A stretch of 10,010 bases of DNA, taken from Gracilaria vermiculophylla (Eukaryota > Rhodophyta > Florideophyceae > Gracilariales > Gracilariaceae). The number at the start of each line of letters is the position of its first letter. The stretch's first letter is position 1. Below are positions 1 to 6,777 of this stretch, one piece after another. The notes below the pieces were generated by a model. The model searched no databases and had not been told where the DNA came from. It saw only the letters and a list, made by a program, of their open reading frames with translations. The stretch is taken from assembly GCA_019155205.2 (NCBI GenBank), contig JAHNZQ020003149.1, positions 34,749 through 44,758 of the forward strand. Reading direction: 5' to 3'. Made by a program: the position numbers and the translations under genes.

Positions 1-252
1 AATATCTAAAATAAATAATAACTTCTACCGTACCTTAAGGATACTGTAGCGCACTTGGGCGAGATTATGCACCACGTGGCCCAGCTAAAAAATTACGAAC
101 CCTCCTTAGGAATATTATACCTTAAGGGCAAACCACCATATTTCCGTAGGAGCTACTGTACTACAGTTTCCGTAGTACTATAGTAATAAAATGGATGATT
201 TGCATCTAAATGCGAGGTGTCCTCTTCTTTCGTAACCAACTGTTTTAATATA
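1..252. other. AT-rich flank left of the transposon, no gene
   Basis: No open frame of note is present on either strand. The stretch has several short self-complementary pieces. One is ACTGTA-C-TACAGT at 155-167. The nonamer TTTCCGTAG occurs twice, at 141-149 and 167-175. It ends with the TA dinucleotide at 251-252, which is read here as the left half of the target-site duplication of the neighbouring transposon. I see no recognisable coding remnant. Confidence 0.5.
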
Positions 253-277
253 TAGTCTGTTTCAAAATCATACCACG
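253..277 (+). repeat. Left terminal inverted repeat of the transposon
   Basis: This 25-base end directly follows the TA at 251-252. It shares the core GTTTCAAAATCATA (259-272) and the following CACG with the reverse complement of the right end. The four differences lie at repeat positions 1, 5, 6 and 21. The outermost base is T here and C in the right copy; many Tc1 elements begin with CAGT, so the left copy appears the more mutated at its tip. Confidence 0.85.
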
Positions 278-360
278 TCGGTGTCGAAGTACAAAAATTG
301 TGAATTTGTTACTGTACGACTACAAGATCAATATTTAAAATAAATTCAATTCCAAAAACC

Positions 361-374
361 GTTTCAAAATCATA
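361..374 (+). repeat. Internal copy of the inverted-repeat core
   Basis: GTTTCAAAATCATA recurs here exactly, about 100 bases inside the left end and just outside the 3' end of the transposase frame. In Tc1-like elements of the IR/DR type, transposase binds an outer and an inner direct repeat in each end; this could be the inner site. I did not find a matching inner copy near the right end, so the arrangement is one-sided or the partner has decayed. Confidence 0.6.
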
Positions 375-409
375 ACAACTTTGTGAAGTTTAAGTCTCTT
401 TTGGCGACT

Positions 410-1369
410 CAGTAACTAGTTTTTCCACCTTTTTGCTTAATAACGAAAAGAAAGCGTTTGAGCATCAAAGTGCTGTAGTCATTAATTGTGAAAATAGATG
501 TATTGTCCCAGCAATTCTTAAAACAGTTTTTCAAATCAAAAACTGCGCTAAAATGCCTTCCGTGGCCATAAAGCGTTCATGATAAGAACTGTCATCCATT
601 TTTAATGGGGTTCACGGCTGGGGAGCGTGCTGGTGAATCAATTACCATAATACTTGCTTCTTGTAGCCAATCTGTCACTACTTTACATTTGTACACCGGT
701 TACCTATCTCGCTGGAAAACAAAACTTCTTCCGTGTACACAATATCGATAGCATGCAAAATCTATATGTGTAAGAATAAATGCAATGTCTGCTTTCTAAT
801 ATTCTGATATTTCAGCCCGGACCATTATAGAACAGCCTTTAGAGTTTCATGTCCGGAATTTAGAGCGTTTCTGTCTTAGATCATGTCAATAAAATTTACA
901 ACAATTTGTTACATCCAATTTAAATATTTATTCATCAGAAAAAATAACCGTATCCCATTACTTTGTCTAGTACGCCATGTTTGCATACAAAAGTATTGTT
1001 TTTTTTTGCTTATGGCTATGTTCTAAATGGAAGTTTTTAATCATTTTTTTATACTTGAACATTTTTTTATTGATTATTTGTCAAATTATTGATTTAAAAA
1101 CATTGCGGTCTAAGGTTTTTGCAATTTTTTTGCATCAAACTATTTTTTGACACAGTTTCTGTTTTCTAACTCGTTTATCTGCAGGACTGAAAAGGTGTGA
1201 ACGCCTTGTATGTGTTTTTGTTCTACAGGTTGCTGGATTTTCTAGAATACGGGGCTTTGTGACTGGATAACGTTTTAAAAGTCGGCTAATTTTGACATAA
1301 TTTTCTGTAAGCTTTTAGTTGTATGATTTCAAGCTGTTTGGAGCGAGAAAGAGGTGAACGTCGATCCAT
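410..1369 (-). pseudogene. Tc1/mariner transposase pseudogene (DD34E type)
   Basis: Read on the minus strand, this is a whole transposase of about 320 codons, the usual size. It starts at MDRRSPLSRSKQLEII near 1369, where the DNA-binding N-terminus should be. One frame then runs from about 990 to the TGA at 410-412. Catalytic-core signatures in order are: DTVIFSDE with the first aspartate at 934-936; a GCSIMVRAEISEY-like strand; VFQRD with the second aspartate at 706-708; KVVTDWLQEA; SPARSPAVNPIKN; and a C-terminal VIKQKGGKTSY. The third acidic residue would fall at 601-603, exactly 34 residues after the second aspartate, but reads lysine. In-frame stops lie at 577, 592, 700, 796, 847, 886, 928, 958 and 967. 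The N-terminal part is in another frame, so there is at least one frameshift. Family assignment is strong; inactivity is certain. Confidence 0.9.
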
Positions 1370-1477
1370 AACGATGGATGTTGATGATGTAGTGTTATGA
1401 TTATGAAAAGGTTTTTACTTATATGTTTTGCAAAAGGCGCACTACAGTACTACTTTACTATTGGCGCGTTTTTTATG

Positions 1478-1502
1478 CGTGATATGATTTTGAAACGCAC
1501 TG
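1478..1502 (-). repeat. Right terminal inverted repeat of the transposon
   Basis: Read inward on the minus strand it begins CAGTGCGTTTC, the classic kind of Tc1-like tip, and continues through the same 14-base core as the left end. It is followed outward by TA at 1503-1504. Similarity to the left end stops after 25 bases. Confidence 0.85.
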
Positions 1503-1504
1503 TA

Positions 1505-2373
1505 CCTTACTTTCTACAAAAGCAGGGTGTTGAAAGCTGCATATTTATACTCTCCTTCCAGCTAATTATGAAGGGAACAGGTCAAAGTTTTCCCGTGAGA
1601 TGTAGCTCTGTGCTCGTTTTTCTTGGAATCGCGGTTTGGAAGAAAAAGGAGCCTTTCTAAACGTTATATGAAACGACGCATAAAAAAATATCGGACGCAT
1701 TACATGAAAGACAGGTAGACTGTCATCAGTTTAATTTGCACAGCACAAAGATGATTACAGAAGACATTTGATCACGACCAGGATCACCGTCGTAGCTTCC
1801 TAAGCTTCCTTTGAAACAACGACATTCATGCTCATCGCCAAAGCCACGAATCACGTTAAAGAGATGAACAGATGATGGAAAAGTCTTTGCCGGGCTTACA
1901 GGCGACTTTCTCGAGACAACGTTCCGTCTCGTACTGTACTGTGTCCACTACATGAACAACTTGCCGAACTCATCCTAGGGTGCAATACGGGCGTGCCACT
2001 GCAGTTCTTGGGGCCAAGCATTGTTTGCCATCGAAAAAAAATCCATGGATTTGCAGATCACACTTCAAACGGGAGCACAACATTGGCGCTAGTTACATAA
2101 ACGTGGCTCGAGATTTTCATGCGCCATCGTTGTTCGTCTCGAGACGATGTAAGCTTCAATGATGCGCAGTCATCATGAAAACTACCGCGGTTAAGGAATT
2201 TTGGTTGAGTCCTGCCGATAGTGCTTCACACGAGATATTAAATTCGCATTTCGTTGTCGTCATCGGCTCCGTTCCCGGCTTTCGGGGCTCGAAACCAGGA
2301 ATGATGTCTCTTGAATGGAACAAATCACTCCCTTGAATCGTAAATCGCTGGACGTAATATTACCGCGGATTCG
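1505..2373. other. Intergenic stretch, no supported gene
   Basis: Base composition shifts from AT-rich to more balanced around 1750. Short open frames occur on both strands, but none has a signal peptide, domain motif or TATA element that would support it. A perfect 14-base palindrome centred on CTCGAG lies at 2134-2147. The last hundred or so bases before 2374 probably belong to the promoter of the cysteine-rich gene that follows. Confidence 0.5.
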
Positions 2374-2380
2374 TATAAAT
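2374..2380 (+). promoter_or_regulatory. Probable TATA box of the cysteine-rich gene
   Basis: TATAAAT stands 105 bases before the ATG at 2479. With the usual 25-30 base step to the start of transcription, the leader would be about 70-75 bases. A short upstream frame ATG-ATG at 2414 closes at 2432-2434, before the main start. The spacing resembles that of the other two genes in the window, which strengthens the call. Confidence 0.55.
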
Positions 2381-2478
2381 GGGGCCGCAACAGTCCTTAT
2401 CATTGCCAGGTTCATGATGAAACCACTATACTGACTCCCCAGTTGCACCCACACCGTTCACGAAGACCTTCAGCAGTA

Positions 2479-3618
2479 ATGTCGTTCCCACTTTCTATTG
2501 CTCTTCTTTCTTTCCTACTACTTTTAATCGACGGAAAACCAATCGTGAAGGAATGCAAGTCGGGCTATTACTTTATTAACAAGACAACCTGCGCTCGATG
2601 TCCTGCGGGAACTTTTCAGTCGAAGCCAGGGCAAAATGGCTGTGTACCATGTCCGGAAGGCACAATAAGTTCTAGTGGAGGTGCCCAATCGTGCTCAAAG
2701 TGTTCTTTGACTACGATACCTGATGCATCTCGAACGAAGTGTATCTGCCCAGAAGGATCCGAACAGAAAGGTGACGGCAGCTGTTCCATGTGCAAACCCG
2801 GAACTTTCTTCGTCAAGTTCGGAGATTTTTCCACTTGCCAGCCGTGCCAGAGGGATACATATCAACCTCTGCCTGGCGAGTTCCGGTGTATTAATTGCCC
2901 TGCTAACGCTTATGCGGAAGATGGTGCGACACAATGCACTAAATGTGCTCCTGGACAGGTTTACCTGGACGGAAAGAAGTGCGGTAAGTGTCCTGCGGGA
3001 TCCACTTACCTCAGCGGTCCTCGGAAATGTTCACCATGCACCCCCGGCTTTTTCAAAGCAAGTATAGGCCAGGGTCCATGCATCAGGTGTCCTCCGAGAG
3101 GCTTCTCTGGAAAAGGGGCATCAAGTTGTAAAATATGCCCCAAGGGAACCGCCCTCAAGGCAGATGGACAGTGTGGTGATTGTCCAGCGGGCACTTCGTA
3201 CAACCCCGACACCAGGGTGTGCAGCGCATGCGAACCTGGCACATTCACACGGCAGACGAACGCAATGAGTTCTTGTTTTGCGTGTGCAGGCGACAGCTTC
3301 TCGTTCCGTGGAGCAATCGAATGTATAAGGTGCCCTAGATATACGGCCTTGATGAAAGACGGCACTTGCGGAGCCTGCGCAGAGGGCGAGTTTTATAACA
3401 CCGTGGATCTAACTTGTGAGAGATGTCCCATTAATACTGTCAGTGACGGGGGCAGAATGAGCTTTTGTTTTCCGTGTGGTGAAGGGAGCTTTGCAAAGCC
3501 AGGATCATCGTTATGTTTCGAATGTGGCTTTAGCAACGTGCTTCTAGCCAGAACCATGACATGTGGAAGTTGTCCGAAAGGCACGAACTATGATCAGATC
3601 ACGGGCACATGTTCTTAG
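2479..3618 (+). CDS. Secreted cysteine-rich GCC2/GCC3 repeat protein
   Basis: The product is 379 residues and probably extracellular. The frame stays open upstream to 2443 but the first ATG is at 2479, and it opens a clear signal peptide (about residues 1-19, core SIALLSFLLLLI). The rest is cysteine modules of the ephrin-receptor-like GCC2/GCC3 type, with 44 cysteines spaced C-x2-C then 11-14 residues. Typical pieces are CPAGTF, CKPGTF, CTPGFF, CPKGTA and CEPGTF. One pair is shortened to CxC. The modules recur in groups of four: a PAGTxY-like module, a PGTF module, a GASS/GAIEC module and a TALxxDG module. A glycosylation sequon (NKT) is at residue 34. There is no membrane span or GPI signal, and the chain stops inside a CxxC pair. 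Such repeats form disulphide-rich rods in surface and matrix proteins; no ligand or partner can be inferred here. Confidence 0.88.
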   Translation: MSFPLSIALLSFLLLLIDGKPIVKECKSGYYFINKTTCARCPAGTFQSKPGQNGCVPCPEGTISSSGGAQSCSKCSLTTIPDASRTKCICPEGSEQKGDGSCSMCKPGTFFVKFGDFSTCQPCQRDTYQPLPGEFRCINCPANAYAEDGATQCTKCAPGQVYLDGKKCGKCPAGSTYLSGPRKCSPCTPGFFKASIGQGPCIRCPPRGFSGKGASSCKICPKGTALKADGQCGDCPAGTSYNPDTRVCSACEPGTFTRQTNAMSSCFACAGDSFSFRGAIECIRCPRYTALMKDGTCGACAEGEFYNTVDLTCERCPINTVSDGGRMSFCFPCGEGSFAKPGSSLCFECGFSNVLLARTMTCGSCPKGTNYDQITGTCS

Positions 3619-4135
3619 AAATGCCAAATGTCGGTGTGCCCCGCACTTCTATTTTTTCGGGGTAGCAGACAAGAGGGTTGATCACCGAAAGACATATGCT
3701 CCCTACACTTTTCTCTTGATCGCCTTATCATGCTCTGCTACAGACGAAGAGCTTTAACTTACTACAAATAAAAAAGGTTTTCTATCGCCACGAAGTTTCC
3801 TTTTCCTCACTGAAGCCAATGCTTCGAATAAAAGGAACCAAAGTCCATCAACATCTCTTGCACCTGTAATCTGATACTGTTGCGCGCCCTACTTCTTTCA
3901 TCTTTTCTCTCTCTCCAAGGCTCCAGTTCTTGCTGAATACGGATCACGGACTGCTTTTGAACGCTCAAAAAAATTGTAAGTGCAGTATCTGAGTCTTCCA
4001 TGTACATGAAATATACCATGTTGAATCTCCAAGGCCCAAAAATGCACAGCTTCCCCTTTTCAATGAGTTAGCACGCACCGTGCATTTGAAACCTCTCGTT
4101 ATATGAAACGTGATTCGCGAACGACTTGCTCCATT
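3619..4135. other. 3' region of the cysteine-rich gene and spacer
   Basis: The left part is likely the 3' untranslated region of the cysteine-rich gene, up to the AATAAA at 3767. Beyond that I see no supported gene. A 70-codon open frame on the minus strand (3807-4019, beginning MVYFMYMEDSDT) is rich in charged residues, but it has no recognised motif or promoter. It lies just downstream of the FG-GAP pseudogene on the same strand, so it may be decayed flanking sequence. Confidence 0.45.
3767..3772 (+). terminator. Probable polyadenylation signal AATAAA
   Basis: A canonical AATAAA followed by an A-run lies about 150 bases after the stop codon of the cysteine-rich gene, on its strand. This is a sensible distance for a short 3' untranslated region. 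The hexamer is short and AT-rich sequence is common nearby, so the call is moderate. Confidence 0.45.
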
Positions 4136-4860
4136 TCATTTGCTTCCATCACCCAGCGAGAATATCATTTGAAGTTGCACGCTCACGGAGCCGGTCATAC
4201 TTCGATGAACCCAAGCCAATATGCCGCATCTCAACGTATGATTTGGACACAGCTGCACCTGATGCACCGACGCGTCGAATCATCGTTCTTTGCAGGTTGA
4301 CCACATTTACTATTGCATGCAAAGGTGTAGCTGACCCATCAAGAATTCCTACACGAACCTTCAAAAATCGTGAGTACCGTTTGTTCTACGTACTATTTCG
4401 GAACAATTGATAGCATCCTTTGAAGTTCAAGTCATGTTGATCATCCTAATTGCTAATAACGTCCATCATACAGTCCCCATAGTGGGCAATCGCTTGGGCA
4501 TTATCACCTCGGACGACCACAAGGCCCAACATAAGCCCGTCGACACGCTTAAAAGTTCCGTCACCTCCATTAAGCAGCATAATGTCCGGATCAATATATT
4601 GCGTAACAAACATTTCTATTTGTTCATCATTGTTGAAGTCGCCGACAGTAACACTTCTTGCAGTTGCGCGGCGTGGAATCTTCGCAGCCTTGCTAACATC
4701 ATCGTACTTGCCACCGTCGTTCCTGAACAAGTAGTAGTCGAAATGCTTGCCGTATGCTTAACTGGCGAGTGACTCGACATTGCACGAGGTTCGCGTTATA
4801 ACTCGCTTATCGCAATCATGGACAATCGCAGCCAATGATGGGCTATTCAGCTGTAGAGGA
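4136..4860 (-). pseudogene. Broken FG-GAP/ASPIC paralogue, 5'-truncated, inverted
   Basis: The minus strand encodes the C-terminal half of the same protein as the intact gene at 6833-8335. Shared blocks in order are VTVGDFNND, FVTQYI, DIMLLN, GDGTF, VRGDNA, LFRN, KVRVG, GAAVSKSY and HIGLGS. By eye about 58 of 101 residues match in the first half. One frame runs for about 600 bases but is cut by TAA (4758-4760), TAG (4446-4448) and TAG (4386-4388). A frameshift near 4193 moves the GSVSV strand of the ASPIC domain to another frame, which ends at TGA 4136-4138. Homology is clear to about 4790 and tentative to 4860, where AAIVHDCDK and ITRT resemble the intact EIDFDND and VART region with a small deletion. 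The first 250 or so residues are missing. Calcium-loop residues are already altered, so it diverged for some time before or after dying. Confidence 0.88.
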
Positions 4861-5467
4861 AACACGTACTTCTTCATTGTGCGAGTGCAATGCATCCTTG
4901 ACATGCATTTTGCATTCTAAGCGAGGATTGCAGGCGAGGGCGTTGAGCGAAGACAGCAAGCGAATGTGTCGAGAGTGGATAGCAAGCGAGTACAGCGAAT
5001 ATCTGTATTGAACATCATCGAAAAGGCCAAATATCGTTATCACACTCGAACGAGTGTTATTGCTGTGGACCGATTAGTACTCAGCAGCCAGCTAGGAGTG
5101 AGATAATGCTTCGCCGCAAAGATGCAATACTCAGGCGTTGGCTCAGATGATTCTAACAGTTCATAATGTCGCCAAAGGCCCTCTCAAGTGGGGTGAAATA
5201 TCTCCGCCGCGCTCAAAACGCTGAAATGAAGTCTACTCACCCTCGATCTACGGGGTTTGCGAAGGAGTGAGGTCAATTCGATCAACGCATTTGCGCAGAG
5301 CCGCCAGTATTTTCCCGAACTCGAGACTTCAATCGATTGGGCTTTTCAATTCAATCGTGCATAGACACAGAAACGTATTCCTCGTGACATACGGTATAGT
5401 CATTTTGGTAGAGTGTGGAATGGTCGGTTACGAACGTAACATGAAGTTTACAATGTTTCACTTACAA
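4861..5467. other. Intergenic stretch, no supported gene
   Basis: I find no homology to the N-terminal half of the FG-GAP gene here, though this is where it would lie if the pseudogene were complete. Positions 4950-5000 are purine-rich, with AGCAAGCGA occurring twice. A short perfect hairpin, ACACTCG-AA-CGAGTGT, is at 5042-5057. Small open frames on both strands lack any supporting feature. The part nearest 5467 is presumably the 3' region of the small secreted-protein gene. Confidence 0.45.
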
Positions 5468-5935
5468 CTAGGAGCGACGGCAAGGCCCGCAACAACTTCC
5501 AAAGGCGACACCGAATGGAAAATATCTGCCGTCCCTGAATACGCCCGGGGGGCGTCGAGTACATCGAGGGAATCGGGCTAGAGCCCCCCTGTTGACAACC
5601 TCATCCGGCAGGAAAGGCTCCTCAGTGGGAGGTACGGCATCCGGTGGAATGGTCTGCACAGGAGAGTCATTAGGGTTGATGGCGAACATGAGAGAGGCTT
5701 CAGGAAGTGTGATGGAATCAACCACAACATAAAAGTCATTGATGGATATCGACTTGAGAACTCTGACGGTAGCGTTCGGAATGGGCTCGAAGAAGGGGCA
5801 GGAGAGCTGCCAGCCATCATCCGTGGCGCATCCGTCGGCGCTGTTGCAGAAGATGGCGGTGATGGGGAAGTGCGCATATACGTGAGGCACGAACAGCAGC
5901 ACGGCGAGCACCGTGATAAAGGTGTTAAAACGCAT
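5468..5935 (-). CDS. Small secreted protein, unknown family
   Basis: This 155-residue product is not recognised. It opens with a strong signal peptide, MRFNTFITVLAVLLFVPHVYA, with likely cleavage after residue 21. The mature part has cysteines at 30, 36 and 46, a sequon NAT at 54, and beta-like stretches (VRVLKSISI, FYVVVDSITL). A proline- and acid-rich segment follows at about 92-114, then an arginine-rich tail with CC and PC cysteines at 125, 148, 149 and 152. A perfect TATATAAA lies 88 bases before the ATG, and this chooses it over a longer overlapping minus-strand frame (5578-6192) that is serine-rich and lacks these features. The tail differs in character from the body and begins near a run of six C at 5584-5589, so a frameshift or natural variant there is possible. 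The gene diverges from the FG-GAP gene at 6833. Confidence 0.68.
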   Translation of the reverse strand: MRFNTFITVLAVLLFVPHVYAHFPITAIFCNSADGCATDDGWQLSCPFFEPIPNATVRVLKSISINDFYVVVDSITLPEASLMFAINPNDSPVQTIPPDAVPPTEEPFLPDEVVNRGALARFPRCTRRPPGVFRDGRYFPFGVAFGSCCGPCRRS

Positions 5936-6015
5936 TTTGGAGAGGCGGAGTCAACTGCGAACAGACAACTAAACGCGGTTGTCTCCGTTGTGCAGAGTTG
6001 GGACGGTAGATAGGG

Positions 6016-6023
6016 TTTATATA
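6016..6023 (-). promoter_or_regulatory. TATA box of the small secreted-protein gene
   Basis: On the minus strand this reads TATATAAA, a perfect match to the eukaryotic consensus. It lies 88 bases upstream of the ATG at 5935. With a normal 25-30 base step, transcription would begin near 5990 and leave a leader of about 55-60 bases, which contains no upstream ATG that I can see. Confidence 0.7.
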
Positions 6024-6715
6024 CCACTGGAGTCTGCGTTAGGGCGTCATACCAACTAGTCCTTACGCGAAACAACTTCGGAAGAGGACCATGCCAAGAG
6101 ATCAAGCAACAATTCAAACGGCCAGCAATGGATTTGAGTCCGTGCTGTGCCACACACGAGTATGGTGCCCTCCACGCATGCCACGCGTACAATGCTGTTC
6201 ACATGTCCACGTGGATATCTGTTCTCGCTGTCTTGGTGCTCAGGGCGCGCGCCTCCCGCTTACTGCGCCTCGTCACCTCGCGCTCATGGTAAGGGCAAAT
6301 GCGAAAACGACTTGACTTCTTGTCGCCTATTTCGCATGGTATGCTTTCACAAGATTGAGCATTGTGCGAGGCTTTCAGCCCTCACGTTTCATCTGCCATC
6401 AGTGGGGTCTGTTACTTCACAGCTTGCGCCCAATGAAGCAACCATGCAAAGCGAGCTCAGCCTTCCGGCCCCCGTGATGCTTCTTCCATCTCCCAACTAC
6501 CGTGTTTTTGCAGAGAGTTCCCGTGCAGATATTTCTTTGTGTACTCTTCCAGCATGTACTCATGTTCTCCCTCATTTCTCAGTGTTTCCAGCCGCATTTG
6601 ATATAATTGATACAATACGCTTTCTGTCATGTCCTGTATCACGATCACGCGACTGTCTGCCATGAGTTCCTACTACATCTGTGGCGACTTTCTCAAGCAC
6701 CCGCAAGCTCTGTGC
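6024..6715. other. Divergent intergenic region between two secreted-protein genes
   Basis: About 700 bases separate the two divergent promoters. Long open frames cross it on both strands, but these look like chance products of a stop-poor stretch: their translations are rich in serine, proline and cysteine without domain motifs. One exception, at 6457-6663 on the minus strand, is listed separately. Regulatory elements shared by the two genes would be expected here, but I cannot name any. Confidence 0.45.
6457..6663 (-). CDS. Doubtful small open frame, charged product
   Basis: This 68-codon frame begins MADSRVIVIQDMTESVLYQL and is rich in glutamate, lysine, tyrosine and leucine, giving a helical, possibly coiled-coil look unlike the shadow frames around it. 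It has no signal peptide, no recognised motif and no clear TATA element at the usual distance. The frame does not continue into anything recognisable after its stop. It may be a small gene, a first exon, or a fragment of an old mobile-element protein. It is listed only because its composition is protein-like. Confidence 0.2.
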   Translation of the reverse strand: MADSRVIVIQDMTESVLYQLYQMRLETLRNEGEHEYMLEEYTKKYLHGNSLQKHGSWEMEEASRGPEG

Positions 6716-6747
6716 ATATATATATATATATATATATCTCTCTCTCT
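6716..6747 (+). repeat. (AT)11(CT)5 microsatellite, possible TATA element
   Basis: Eleven AT units (6716-6737) run straight into five CT units (6738-6747). The AT block lies about 96-117 bases before the ATG at 6833, the same distance at which the other two genes keep their TATA elements. It may therefore act as the core promoter of the FG-GAP gene. Repeats of this type change length easily, so promoter strength could vary between individuals; that is inference. Confidence 0.75.
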
Positions 6748-6777
6748 ATTCGTGTGGCCGCGCGACTCACAATTTCA

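Larger units (their letters stand above)
253..1502 (-). mobile_element. Decayed Tc1/mariner-type DNA transposon, 1.25 kb
   Basis: The element is bounded by a TA at 251-252 and a TA at 1503-1504, the target duplication expected of this superfamily. Its ends are inverted repeats of 25 bases matching at 21 positions by eye. The length of 1250 bases and a single transposase frame filling most of the interior are typical of the superfamily. The transposase runs on the minus strand and carries many stop codons, so the copy cannot move by itself. A third copy of the repeat core lies inside the left end at 361-374. All boundaries are read directly from the sequence; the family name rests on the transposase motifs. 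An exact subfamily cannot be given without a database comparison. Confidence 0.88.

Noticed and set aside
1397..1660. Plus-strand open frame of 87 codons
   Set aside because: It runs across the right end of the transposon in antisense to it, has no family motif, and is best explained by terminal-repeat and flank sequence.
2134..2147. Perfect 14-base palindrome around CTCGAG
   Set aside because: Roughly one palindrome of this length is expected by chance in ten kilobases, and nothing around it suggests an operator or insertion site.
2443..2478. Twelve-codon N-terminal extension of the cysteine-rich protein
   Set aside because: It would need TTG as the start codon. The ATG at 2479 directly opens the signal peptide and has a suitable TATA distance.
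3638..3662. CCCCG ... CGGGG stem after the cysteine-rich gene, like a bacterial terminator
   Set aside because: The stem has only five pairs with a long loop, and the gene looks eukaryotic with an AATAAA further on.
4843..5043. Minus-strand open frame just upstream of the FG-GAP pseudogene
   Set aside because: I compared it with the N-terminal half of the intact protein and found no matching block, so it is not treated as part of the pseudogene.
5042..5057. Seven-base-pair hairpin with a two-base loop
   Set aside because: A DNA hairpin of this size is unremarkable, lies in no transcript that I can support, and has no T-run or partner motif.
5578..6192. Minus-strand open frame of 204 codons overlapping the small secreted gene
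   Set aside because: It is serine-, proline- and cysteine-rich without motifs and would run through the TATA box at 6016-6023. The overlapping 155-codon frame has a signal peptide and proper promoter spacing.
6147..6665. Plus-strand open frame of 172 codons
   Set aside because: Its length is notable, but composition is typical of a chance frame, there is no promoter-like element at a suitable distance, and no domain or signal peptide is seen.
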